64,000 bases of DNA from Quadrisphaera sp. INWT6 (GTDB lineage: Bacteria > Actinomycetota > Actinomycetes > Actinomycetales > Quadrisphaeraceae): the NCBI RefSeq assembly GCF_015390235.1, contig NZ_VUOH01000002.1:930001-994000 (forward strand), in the 5' to 3' direction. Shown here one piece after another: positions 9,544 to 17,222 of this stretch. Each line of letters starts with the position of its first letter. Within the stretch, counting starts at the first letter, position 1. The notes under the pieces are model-generated. The model worked only from the letters and a program-made list of their open reading frames with translations, made no database searches and was not told the DNA's origin. A program made the position numbers and the translations under genes.

Positions 9544-11012
9544 GCCCGGAGCGCACGACCGACGAGCAGGGCCGGCTGCTGGCCCCGCAGCCGGACCACC
9601 AGGCCGACCTGGCCCGCCGCGCCGCGTCCGACCCCCTGACGGGCCTGGCCAACCGCTCCGAGCTGCGCCAGCGCCTGGCCCACCACCTCGGGGAGGCCGG
9701 CGGGTCCGCCGCGGTGCTCTACCTCGACCTCGACGGCTTCAAGCAGGTCAACGACTCCCTCGGCCACGCGGCCGGTGACGAGCTGCTCGTGGCGGTCGCG
9801 GGGCGCCTGCGGCAGCAGGTGCGCACGAGCGACGTCGTCGCCCGGCTCGGGGGCGACGAGTTCGTCGTCGCCCTGCTCGACGACGACGCCTCCACCGCGG
9901 AGCGGGTCGGCCACGAGGTGGCCCACCGGGTGCTGGCGGCCCTGCGCGACCCGGTGCGCGCCCGCGGCCGCACCGTGCGGGTGAGCGCGAGCATCGGGGT
10001 GGCCGTGGCCGACGCGCGCCGCGGCGAGCGGAGCCCGCTCGACGCGGCGGTCTGCGACCACGCCCCCGCGGGCTCCGGGACGAGCGGCAGGTCCAGCGGC
10101 GACACCGTGCTCGCCGACGCCGACGCGGCGCTGTACCAGCGCAAGGCCCACGGCCGCGACGGCGTGACGTGGTTCGACGACGCCCTGCGCGAGGCGGTCC
10201 GGGCCCGCGACCGGCTCGAGGTCGACCTGCGCTCCGCCACCGGCCAGGGCCAGCTCTCGCTCGACTACCAGCCCGTCCTGGACCTGGGCACGGGCGCGGT
10301 CGAGGAGGTGGAGGCGCTGCTGCGCTGGGACCACCCGCAGCGCGGTCGCCTCGGGGCGGGCGAGCCGGTGGCCGTGGCCGAGCGCAGCGGCATGATCGCC
10401 GACGTCGGCGCGTGGGTGCTCACGGCCGCCGTCCGCGACGCCGCGGACCTGTGGGGCCACCGCGAGCCCTTCACGACCTGGGTGAACGTCTCGGCGCTGC
10501 AGCTGGTGGAGCAGGGCTTCACCGACGGGCTGCTCCACCAGCTGGCGCGGGCGGGGCTGGCGCCGTGGCGCTTCGGGGTCGAGGTCACCGAGCGGGCCCT
10601 CAGCGCCGGGGGCCTGGTCGAGCAGGAGCTGGTGCGCCTGTCGGCGAGCGGCATCAAGGTGGCCGTCGACGACTTCGGCGCCGGGTCCAGCTCGCTGGCG
10701 CAGCTCTCGCACTTCCCGGTCGACGTGCTCAAGGTCGACAGGTCCTTCACGACCGCGGCGCTGTCGCGGCGCGGCCAGGCGGTGCTCAGCGGGCTGGTGA
10801 CGCTCGGGCACGCCATCGGCGCCAGGGTGGTCGGCGAGGGCGTGGAGACCGCCGACCAGCTCCGCGCCCTGCAGCGGGCGGGCTGCGACGCCGCCCAGGG
10901 GCACCTGCTGCTGCGACCGGGCCCGCCGCGCGGCGCCCTGGCCCGGGTGCTCGCCCACGACGAGCGCGGCAGGGTCACCCCACGCGCAGGCGGCGGCCCA
11001 GCTCCTCGGTGA
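9540..11012 (+). CDS. GGDEF-EAL bifunctional c-di-GMP enzyme
   Basis: 490 residues, GTG start overlapping the upstream stop by four bases. The GGDEF domain is complete: DPLTGLANR, LDLDGFKQVNDSLGH and RLGGDEFVV. An inhibitory I-site RTSD lies five residues before the signature. The EAL domain is also complete: EALLRW, NVSALQL, VEVTER, DDFGAG, LKVDRS, GEGVET and QGH. No membrane segment or sensor domain is seen, so it is probably a cytoplasmic partner of the membrane protein encoded just before. Its 3' end overlaps the convergent rsiG gene by 38 bases. It could make, degrade, or both make and degrade c-di-GMP. Confidence 0.92.
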   Translation: MSPERTTDEQGRLLAPQPDHQADLARRAASDPLTGLANRSELRQRLAHHLGEAGGSAAVLYLDLDGFKQVNDSLGHAAGDELLVAVAGRLRQQVRTSDVVARLGGDEFVVALLDDDASTAERVGHEVAHRVLAALRDPVRARGRTVRVSASIGVAVADARRGERSPLDAAVCDHAPAGSGTSGRSSGDTVLADADAALYQRKAHGRDGVTWFDDALREAVRARDRLEVDLRSATGQGQLSLDYQPVLDLGTGAVEEVEALLRWDHPQRGRLGAGEPVAVAERSGMIADVGAWVLTAAVRDAADLWGHREPFTTWVNVSALQLVEQGFTDGLLHQLARAGLAPWRFGVEVTERALSAGGLVEQELVRLSASGIKVAVDDFGAGSSSLAQLSHFPVDVLKVDRSFTTAALSRRGQAVLSGLVTLGHAIGARVVGEGVETADQLRALQRAGCDAAQGHLLLRPGPPRGALARVLAHDERGRVTPRAGGGPAPR

Positions 11013-11520
11013 GCCGGCCCTCGACCTGCTGCACCTTGCGGCGGGTGGTCGACAGGCGGCCCTCGATGCCCCGCAGGTGGGCGATCGTGTCGGCGAGGTC
11101 GGCGTCACCGAGCTCGGCGGGGGCGCTGGTGCGCACGTCGGCGACGGCGAGCTCGGCCTCGCGGCGGTGCTCCCCCACGCGGCTCGGCTCGACCGACAGG
11201 AAGCGCCCGATGCCCCGCGTGGAGCGGCTGTCGTCGGCGAGGATCCGCGAGAGGGCCTCGGCGAGCTCGGCGTCGCTGCGGGCCGCACCGCGCCCGGGGG
11301 CCGGGCGCTCGCCGCTGCGGTGGGCCCGCTCGGCCTCGAGCAGGTCGAGGCGGCCCTGCAGCAGCCGGCGGGTGTAGGAGAGGTCGGCCTCCTCCTGCTG
11401 CGCGTCGTCGCGCCGGGCCCGGAGCACGGCCTCGTCGAGACCGGTGAGGTCGTCGGTGTAGGCCGGGTCGAGCACGTGGTCGAGCCGTCGCCGCCCACCG
11501 GGGCGGTAGTCCAGCGTCAT
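10975..11520 (-). CDS. rsiG: RsiG-like c-di-GMP-dependent anti-sigma factor
   Basis: 181 residues, mostly helical, formerly annotated in the family as aerial mycelium formation protein. In Streptomyces, RsiG bound to c-di-GMP sequesters the sigma factor WhiG, using two E-x3-S-x2-R-x3-Q-x3-D helices. Here the first motif is exact: E44, S48, R51, Q55, D59. The second is E153, S157, R160, Q164, but Gly168 replaces the final Asp. It is convergent with, and overlaps, a GGDEF-EAL gene. No WhiG-type sigma gene is in the window. Control of motility or sporulation genes is therefore inferred from the family, not seen here. Confidence 0.8.
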   Translation of the reverse strand: MTLDYRPGGRRRLDHVLDPAYTDDLTGLDEAVLRARRDDAQQEEADLSYTRRLLQGRLDLLEAERAHRSGERPAPGRGAARSDAELAEALSRILADDSRSTRGIGRFLSVEPSRVGEHRREAELAVADVRTSAPAELGDADLADTIAHLRGIEGRLSTTRRKVQQVEGRLTEELGRRLRVG

Positions 11521-11686
11521 GGCCCGAGGGTAGCCGCGGGCACCCCCCGGCGTCCGGCTCTCGGCGCGGCGCGCCCGGTGGCGGTGGGGGACGACGCGGT
11601 CACGGCCCGGTCACGGCCCGGTCACAGCCGGTGTCGGTCCCGCGTGGCGCCGCAGAGCGGCCCCCGGGTGGGCGCACCCTTCGAGG

Positions 11687-11929
11687 ATGATGCCGTGGCA
11701 GCGTGGCCCCGAGCAGGTGCCGGGTGACCTCTACCTCGATCCGACCCTCCCCGCCGGTGACCGGGTGGCGGTCTCGTGCGGCCCGTGGACCGCCGAGGCG
11801 ACCCACGTGTGGACCGGCGGGGGCTGGGCCCGGCTGCTCACCGCCCCGGTGCAGCTCGTCCCGGGGGCGAGCCCCGCGACCAGCGCGCTCGGTGCGCCCG
11901 GGGCGCAGAGCCCGCTGCTCGCGTCCTGA
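11687..11929 (+). CDS. Small hypothetical protein
   Basis: 80 residues; I do not recognise the family. Third codon positions are nearly all G or C, as in its neighbours, and GAGG directly precedes the two tandem ATG codons (11687 and 11690), so it is likely coding. The middle (LPAGDRVAVSCGPWTAEATHVWTGGGWARLL) suggests a compact beta structure. There is no signal peptide or membrane helix. It converges with the nitrobindin-like gene, 10 bases apart. Confidence 0.5.
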   Translation: MMPWQRGPEQVPGDLYLDPTLPAGDRVAVSCGPWTAEATHVWTGGGWARLLTAPVQLVPGASPATSALGAPGAQSPLLAS

Positions 11930-11939
11930 GCGCGCTCGG

Positions 11940-12461
11940 TCAGTCGACCCGGCGCAGCCGGGCGGACAGGCGCGGGTGGAGCGGCTCGGTCGAGCTGGCG
12001 ACGTCGAGCACCCACAGCAGGTCGCCCTCGACCTGTCCGAACGTGCGCTTCGCCGCGGTGTAGTCACCCGCGCTCGCGGTGCGCACCACGGCGTCGGTGA
12101 CCATCTCGACGCGCGTGCCCAGGACCCGGCCGACGAGGACCTCGACCACGCCGGTGGGGTGGGCGAGCACCAGCTCGACGTCGACCCCGGGCTTGCGGGG
12201 GTCGGACTGCTCCGCGGCGGTGCGCCAGTAGCCCGACTCGGTGTCGAGGGGCTCTGTGCGACCGCCGTCGGGGTCCAGGCGCCACACCTGGGAGGTCCAG
12301 GACAGGAAGCCGCGGGGGTCGGCGACGACCTCCACCTCCTGGCCGACCTGGGCCTCACCGGCCTCGGGCGAGGCGATGACGCCAGCGCCCTCCCAGCGGC
12401 CCACGAGCCAGCTCAGGGGGACCAGCGATGCGGGCAGGGACGCGTCGATCTCGAGGGGCAC
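11940..12461 (-). CDS. Nitrobindin-like heme-binding beta-barrel (FABP family, DUF1794)
   Basis: 173 residues, a size typical of bacterial nitrobindins, beta-barrel proteins that bind ferric heme and react with nitric oxide or peroxynitrite. The family start motif is visible as SWLVGRWEGAG and the C-terminal motif as HPRLSARLRRVD. In the homologues I remember, the heme-ligating histidine is in P-H-L near this end. Here the order is His-Pro-Arg-Leu, so the usual ligand position may be Arg. GGAGG lies six bases before the GTG at 12461, which decides the start over a GTG at 12467 that is too close to it. It is nine bases or so downstream of a small membrane protein gene. Confidence 0.8.
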   Translation of the reverse strand: MPLEIDASLPASLVPLSWLVGRWEGAGVIASPEAGEAQVGQEVEVVADPRGFLSWTSQVWRLDPDGGRTEPLDTESGYWRTAAEQSDPRKPGVDVELVLAHPTGVVEVLVGRVLGTRVEMVTDAVVRTASAGDYTAAKRTFGQVEGDLLWVLDVASSTEPLHPRLSARLRRVD

Positions 12462-12475
12462 CGTCACGCCTCCGC

Positions 12476-12589
12476 TCAGCGCTGGCCCTTGAAGAGCCTG
12501 AAGACCACGTAGAAGGAGAACCAGCCGATGACCAGGCTGCTCAGGACGAGCAGCGTCATGTAGAAGATCTCGAGGGCCTCGATGCTCAC
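12476..12589 (-). CDS. Small single-pass membrane protein (37 residues)
   Basis: Translation of the minus strand from the GTG at 12589 gives 37 residues: a short acidic start (SIEALEIFY), one hydrophobic helix (about 11-31) and a basic tail (RLFKGQR), so probably an N-out or N-in single-span microprotein. Codon third positions are G/C-rich. It ends just before the nitrobindin-like gene and is likely cotranscribed with it. Function unknown; too short for most gene callers. Confidence 0.55.
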   Translation of the reverse strand: MSIEALEIFYMTLLVLSSLVIGWFSFYVVFRLFKGQR

Positions 12590-12755
12590 CCGTGGACCCT
12601 ACCGCCGCGCGGCCCCGGGGCCCCGCCGGTGCGGCCGGCGCCGGGTGCGACGTGCGACACGTCAGGCGCACCCCCCGACGTCCCCCACCCAGCGTGACCG
12701 GATGCGTACTCTCGGCAAGGGACGCCCGCTCCGGGGGTCGGGAAGAGGGGGACGC

Positions 12756-12983
12756 GTGGACGTGCTCGTGGTCCTGGGGGCCTGGGCCGGCGGCTCGGTC
12801 GTCGTCAGCCTGGCGGTGGGGACCGCCATCGCCCGTGCGGACCGGCGATCCCGCGCCGCGGGAGCCGCGCGCGACCGCTCCGCACCCCGGTCGGCGACCT
12901 CCGCGCAGGTGCTGGCGCTGCTGCCCCGCCCCCGGTCGGCCGTGGCCGACGCCGCGGCGGACGGGCTCCTCCGCGCCCCCTGA
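12756..12983 (+). CDS. Small hypothetical membrane-anchored protein
   Basis: 75 residues from the GTG at 12756, preceded by GAAGAGGGGG (12742-12751). One N-terminal hydrophobic segment (about 3-24) is followed by an Arg/Ala-rich cytoplasmic tail. I do not recognise a family. It stands between the divergent small membrane gene and the convergent YgfZ gene. Coding character is supported by codon bias and the ribosome binding site only. Confidence 0.5.
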   Translation: MDVLVVLGAWAGGSVVVSLAVGTAIARADRRSRAAGAARDRSAPRSATSAQVLALLPRPRSAVADAAADGLLRAP

Positions 12984-13007
12984 CCGGCGCACGAGCCCCC
13001 GGCGGCC

Positions 13008-14114
13008 TCAGGGCTGCGGGCGGCGCGGGCTCCCGAGCACCGGGCGCGCGTGCGCGGGCGCCACGTCGGGGTCGACGACCGCCTCCTGCGCCGCCGCGAC
13101 CCCGCCCGCGCTCAGGCGCGCCTCCAGGGGCGTGCTGCGCCGCACCAGGGCCAGACCCACCGGGCCGAGCTCGTGGTGGCGCGCGGCGCTCGTGAGCCGG
13201 CCCACGACGCGGCCGCTGTCGACGTCGACCACGTCGGCCCCGGGCGCCGGCAGCGCCGCGCCCGAGCCGTCGAGGTGCAGCGCCACGAGCCGCCGCGGCG
13301 GGCGGCCGAGGTTGTGGACCTTGGCGACCGTCTCCTGGCCGCGGTAGCAGCCCTTGGACAGGTGCACCGCCGTGCGCAGCCAGTCCAGCTCGTGCGGGAT
13401 CGTGCGCTCGTCGGTCTCGACGCCCAGGCGCGGGCGCCAGGCCGCCACCCGCAGCGCCTCGGCGGCCCAGGTGCCGGCGAGCGGGCGGTCGGCCACGAAG
13501 GCCTCCAGCTCCTCGCGGGGCACCAGCACCTCGCGCCAGGGGCGGTCGGCGCCGGGGTGGTCGGCGTCGGCGGGACCGTAGCGGGCGGAGACCGGCCCGG
13601 TGCGCGGCCAGGGGTCGACCCACGCCAGCGGCTCCCCCGGCAGCGACTCGCGCGCCACGGGCTCACCGACGACGGCGAAGGCGCCGGTGGCGTCGGTGAC
13701 CTCCACGCGCAGCGTGAAGCGCATCGAGTCGAGCCACGCGGCCGCCGACGGCCCCTCGGAGCCCTCCAGCACCAGCCAGGTGGACCCGCCGTCGTCGACG
13801 ACGTGCAGCGCGTGCTCGACCCGGCCCTCCGGGCTGAGCAGCAGCGACTCCACCGACGTGCGCGGCGGCAGGTCGACCAGGCGCTGGCTGGTGAGGGAGT
13901 CGAGCCAGCGCAGCCGGTCGGCGCCCGAGACCCGCAGCACGCTCCGGTGCGACAGGTCGACCACGGCCAGGCCCTGCTCGAGCATCCGCTGCTCGCGCAC
14001 CGGGTCGCCGTAGTGCCAGGCCACCCCCGCGTCGGGACCCTCGGCCTCGACGGCTCCGGGGCGGGCCAGGAGGGGGCTGGAGGGGCGCGCTGGCTCGGTC
14101 GCGGGCTCGGTCAC
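13008..14114 (-). CDS. ygfZ: YgfZ/GcvT-domain folate-binding protein
   Basis: 368 residues. The signature [12 protein letters not shown], with its conserved cysteine, defines the YgfZ family within the glycine-cleavage T-protein fold. The family binds tetrahydrofolate and supports Fe-S cluster enzymes, including tRNA-modifying ones. The first domain carries [27 protein letters not shown], the usual folate-binding start. The GTG at 14114 is followed by a low-complexity first 25 residues. A small membrane protein gene lies upstream on the same strand. Confidence 0.88.
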   Translation of the reverse strand: MTEPATEPARPSSPLLARPGAVEAEGPDAGVAWHYGDPVREQRMLEQGLAVVDLSHRSVLRVSGADRLRWLDSLTSQRLVDLPPRTSVESLLLSPEGRVEHALHVVDDGGSTWLVLEGSEGPSAAAWLDSMRFTLRVEVTDATGAFAVVGEPVARESLPGEPLAWVDPWPRTGPVSARYGPADADHPGADRPWREVLVPREELEAFVADRPLAGTWAAEALRVAAWRPRLGVETDERTIPHELDWLRTAVHLSKGCYRGQETVAKVHNLGRPPRRLVALHLDGSGAALPAPGADVVDVDSGRVVGRLTSAARHHELGPVGLALVRRSTPLEARLSAGGVAAAQEAVVDPDVAPAHARPVLGSPRRPQP

Positions 14115-14192
14115 GCCGGGTGCAGCGCTCGCGGGGCGCCGCTGCTTCCCGGGCCGCCGCCGGGCGGCTCCCAGGCGCCTCTCGGGCAGCCG

Positions 14193-14342
14193 TCAGGCGG
14201 CGCGGCGGGTCGTGTCGGCGGGCGCGGGGGCGGCGGCCACCGGGGCGCCGTGCTCGCGCGCGGACGGGTCGACCGCCAGCTGCACCAGGCGGAACAGCAC
14301 GAAGGCGGCCAGGAGCAGCAGCACCACGGGCAGGAGGTCCAT
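14193..14342 (-). CDS. Small single-pass membrane protein (49 residues)
   Basis: ATG at 14342 with GAGG shortly upstream. The product is an N-terminal hydrophobic helix (about 2-24) followed by an Ala/Pro-rich soluble tail ending in TTRRAA. No family is recognised. It lies 78 bases before the YgfZ gene on the same strand. Function cannot be inferred. Confidence 0.5.
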   Translation of the reverse strand: MDLLPVVLLLLAAFVLFRLVQLAVDPSAREHGAPVAAAPAPADTTRRAA

Positions 14343-14461
14343 GCCTCGACGGTCGCAGACGGACGGCCGCGCGCCCCGGCGACACGCCGCGTCCCCGCCG
14401 CTCCTGCGGCGCGGCGGGGCTGTCGGGAGGGGCCGGTCGGGGCCGGCTGCCGAGCGGCCCG

Positions 14462-15232
14462 TCAGCGGAGGAGCAGCGGCGCCAGCAGGCCGGCGACGGC
14501 CCCGGCAGCGGCGACCGGCGCGGCGCCGCGCCCCAGGGCCGGGAGGCGGCGCGAGGCCGGGGCCAGCGGGGCCAGCAGCACGGCCACGAGCACCACCACC
14601 GCGGCCACCGCCAGCCCCACCGCGGCGCCGGGGAGCGCTGCGCCCCCCGCGGCGGCAGCACCGAGGGCTCCCGCGGCGGCTCCGGCGGCCAGGCCGACCC
14701 CGCCGCCGAGGGCCCGCGGGCCGGGCAGGGCCGTGGCGAGGGCGGCGGCGGCGGTCGCGGCGGCCGCGCTGACCACGGGGGCGGTCCCGGCCGCGGCGGC
14801 CGCGACCCACCCGCTGCCCAGCGCCGCGAGCAGCAGACCGGCGGTCGAGCCGCCCAGGCCGTCGACGACGCGCGGGCGCAGGTCGCGCCGGAGCATCTGG
14901 TGGGTGAAGGCGCCGAGCACGGCGAAGGCCAGCACCGCGGGCAGGGCGCGCAGCGGCTCCCGGCCGTCGTCGGCGAGCGCGACGACCGCGGTGGCCGCGG
15001 CGGCGACGACGCCGGTACCGGCCACGACGGCGGCGCTCCCCCGGGGGCTCGGCAGCAGGAGCAGGCCCGGCCAGCCGAGGGCGAGCACCAGGCCCACCAG
15101 GGCGGCGGCGGCCGCGGCGAGCACGACCCCGGCACCTCCCGCGAGGGCGGTGAGGGCCGCCAGGCCGACCGAGGCGAGGACCGGGACGGCGGTCGGCACG
15201 GCCCTCGGGGCAGGGGTCGTGGTCCGCGTCAC
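14462..15232 (-). CDS. Hypothetical multi-pass membrane protein
   Basis: 256 residues, about seven or eight hydrophobic segments, extremely rich in Ala, Gly, Val and Leu. A short charged loop near [19 protein letters not shown] resembles the loop of actinobacterial membrane proteins encoded beside glnR-like regulators. No transport or catalytic motif is visible. It is divergent from glnR across a 243-base intergenic region that holds a PHO box. GTG start at 15232. Confidence 0.65.
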   Translation of the reverse strand: MTRTTTPAPRAVPTAVPVLASVGLAALTALAGGAGVVLAAAAAALVGLVLALGWPGLLLLPSPRGSAAVVAGTGVVAAAATAVVALADDGREPLRALPAVLAFAVLGAFTHQMLRRDLRPRVVDGLGGSTAGLLLAALGSGWVAAAAAGTAPVVSAAAATAAAALATALPGPRALGGGVGLAAGAAAGALGAAAAGGAALPGAAVGLAVAAVVVLVAVLLAPLAPASRRLPALGRGAAPVAAAGAVAGLLAPLLLR

Positions 15233-15388
15233 ATCCCGATGCTCCCACCGCGGCGGCGGTGGCGCCGGGGGCGGCCTCGGCGCGGTCCCCGGGCGCCGGC
15301 TCCGGGGCCGGCTCCGGGGCCGGGGCGCGGCGGACGGGAGGGCGGACGGGGGGCGGACCGCGCGAGACCGTGGCGCGGCGACGCTCCC

Positions 15389-15410
15389 TTCACCTATCGT
15401 TCACCTCGTC
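15389..15410 (+). promoter_or_regulatory. PHO box upstream of glnR
   Basis: TTCACCT occurs at 15389-15395 and again at 15400-15406, exactly 11 bases apart, the spacing and core of PhoP/RegX3 direct-repeat boxes. It ends 66 bases before the glnR GTG. In Streptomyces PhoP is known to bind the glnR promoter and couple nitrogen to phosphate control, so this site has a precedent. Pattern-based; not tested. Confidence 0.65.
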
Positions 15411-15475
15411 GTAGCGACGTCGCACCGGCGCGGCCGTCCGTCCGCGTCGGCGCGCCCGGTCCCCCTGGAGGACGC

Positions 15476-16231
15476 GTGTCCCAGCTCCTGCTGCTGACCA
15501 ACGCCCTCGCGCCCTCCGCCGAGGTGCTGCCCGCGCTGGGCCTGCTGGGCCACGCGGTGCGCGTGCTGCCCGCCGAGCCTGCCGCCCTGGTCGACGCGCC
15601 CCCGGCCGACTTCGTGCTGGTCGACGCCCGCCGCGAGCTGGTCGCCGCGCGCTCGCTGTCGCGCCTGCTCCGCACCACCGGGGTGTCCTGCCCCCTGCTG
15701 CTGGTGCTGACCGAGGGCGGCCTGGCCGCCGTCTCCTCGGACTGGGGCGCCGACGACGTGCTCCTCGACACCGCTGGACCCGCCGAGGTGGAGGCCCGCC
15801 TCCGCCTGGCCGCCGGGCGCGCGGCCTCGGCGTCCTCGAGCGACGACTCCCCCGAGGAGATCCGCGCGGGCGACGTCGTCATCGACGAGTCCGCCTACAC
15901 CGCCAAGGTGCGCGGCCGCTCGCTCGACCTGACCTACAAGGAGTTCGAGCTCCTCAAGCACCTCGCCCAGCACCCCGGCCGCGTGTTCAGCCGGGCCCAG
16001 CTGCTGCAGGAGGTGTGGGGCTACGACTACTTCGGCGGCACCCGCACGGTCGACGTCCACGTGCGGCGCCTGCGCGCCAAGCTCGGCCCGGAGCACGAGC
16101 AGCTGATCGGCACCGTGCGCAACGTGGGCTACCGCTTCGTCCCGGCGAGCCGCGAGCGCCGCGAGCTGGAGGACGACGCCGACGCGGTGCTGGCCGAGGG
16201 CGACGAGCGCTCGCAGCCGCGCGGGCGCTGA
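15476..16231 (+). CDS. glnR: Nitrogen regulator GlnR (orphan OmpR-family regulator)
   Basis: 251 residues. The receiver domain starts [13 protein letters not shown] and keeps Asp50 (FVLVDARRE), but lacks the acidic pocket of ordinary receivers, as in GlnR, which acts as a homodimer without phosphorylation. The winged-helix DNA-binding domain (about 135-225) contains [20 protein letters not shown] and [15 protein letters not shown]. The product closely follows M. tuberculosis Rv0818 from memory, and mshD follows as in that genome (Rv0819). GGAGG is at 15467-15471. It controls glutamine synthetase and ammonium uptake genes elsewhere in the genome. Confidence 0.93.
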   Translation: MSQLLLLTNALAPSAEVLPALGLLGHAVRVLPAEPAALVDAPPADFVLVDARRELVAARSLSRLLRTTGVSCPLLLVLTEGGLAAVSSDWGADDVLLDTAGPAEVEARLRLAAGRAASASSSDDSPEEIRAGDVVIDESAYTAKVRGRSLDLTYKEFELLKHLAQHPGRVFSRAQLLQEVWGYDYFGGTRTVDVHVRRLRAKLGPEHEQLIGTVRNVGYRFVPASRERRELEDDADAVLAEGDERSQPRGR

Positions 16232-16271
16232 CGGCGCGCCGGGGCGCGGCGCTCCGGCTAGCGTCCCGGGG

Positions 16272-17210
16272 GTGGTGATCCCGTCCGTCGTCGTCCTCGA
16301 AGCGCTGTCGGCCGAGGAGGTCGGCGAGGTCGAGGAGCTCGTCGCCGCCGCGGCGGCCTCCGACGGGGGCCACCCGGTCTCCGAGGCGGCGCTGCTGGCG
16401 CTGCGCGACGCGGCCTCCGGCGCCCGGCACCTGCTGCTGCGCGAGGGCGGTGCCGTGGCGGGGTACGCCCAGCTGCCCGCGACCGGCGGCGCCGAGCTGC
16501 TGGTGGCGCCCGGGGCGCGCCGCCGCGGCGCGGGGACGGCCCTCGCGGAGGCGCTCGAGGGAGCCGCCGCCGCGAGCGGGGAGCCGCTGCGGGTGTGGGC
16601 GCACGGCCACGGCGCGGGTGCCGCCGCGCTGGCGCGGGAGCGCGGCTACGCCGTGGTGCGCGAGCTGCAGCACCGGGTGCGCCCGCTGGGCCGCTCGGCC
16701 CCGCTGCCCCCGGTCGACGTGCCCGACGACGTGCAGATCAGGGCGTTCGAGGTGGGCCGCGACGAGCGCGCGTGGCTCGACCTGAACGCGCGGGCCTTCG
16801 CCGACCACCCCGAGCAGGGCCGCTGGACCGCCGCTGACCTCGCCGCCCGGCAGGCGGAGCCGTGGTTCGACCCGGCGGGGCTGCTGCTGGCGGTCGACGC
16901 CCAGGAGGGGCGGCTGCTCGCCTCCCACTGGACCAAGCACGAGGGGGGCGACCCCGCCGCCGGGGCCGGCGGAGGTGCGGGGGAGGTCTACGTGGTCGCC
17001 GTCGACCCGGGCGCCCAGGGCCGCGGGTTGGGCCGGGCGGTGCTGCTGGCCGGGCTCCACCACCTCGACACCCGCGGCTGCCGCAGCGCGGAGCTGTACG
17101 TCGAGGGCGACAACGCGCCGGCCCTGCGCCTGTACGAGGGGCTCGGGTTCGCCCTCGACTCCTCCGACGCGCTGTACGAGCGCACCGCCGCCCCCGCCGA
17201 CCGCGGCTGA
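16272..17210 (+). CDS. mshD: Mycothiol synthase MshD
   Basis: Final step of mycothiol synthesis: acetyl-CoA-dependent acetylation of Cys-GlcN-Ins. 312 residues with two tandem GNAT domains. The first has the degenerate acetyl-CoA loop VAPGARRRGAGTAL. The active second has EVYVVAVDPGAQGRGLGRAV, followed by RSAELYVEGDNAPALRLYEGLGF. The GTG at 16272 (or 16275) starts 40 bases after glnR; the ppk1 ATG is 12 bases downstream, so glnR-mshD-ppk1 may be one transcription unit. The pairing with glnR matches Rv0818-Rv0819. Confidence 0.93.
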   Translation: MVIPSVVVLEALSAEEVGEVEELVAAAAASDGGHPVSEAALLALRDAASGARHLLLREGGAVAGYAQLPATGGAELLVAPGARRRGAGTALAEALEGAAAASGEPLRVWAHGHGAGAAALARERGYAVVRELQHRVRPLGRSAPLPPVDVPDDVQIRAFEVGRDERAWLDLNARAFADHPEQGRWTAADLAARQAEPWFDPAGLLLAVDAQEGRLLASHWTKHEGGDPAAGAGGGAGEVYVVAVDPGAQGRGLGRAVLLAGLHHLDTRGCRSAELYVEGDNAPALRLYEGLGFALDSSDALYERTAAPADRG

Positions 17211-17222
17211 GAGGATGGCGCC

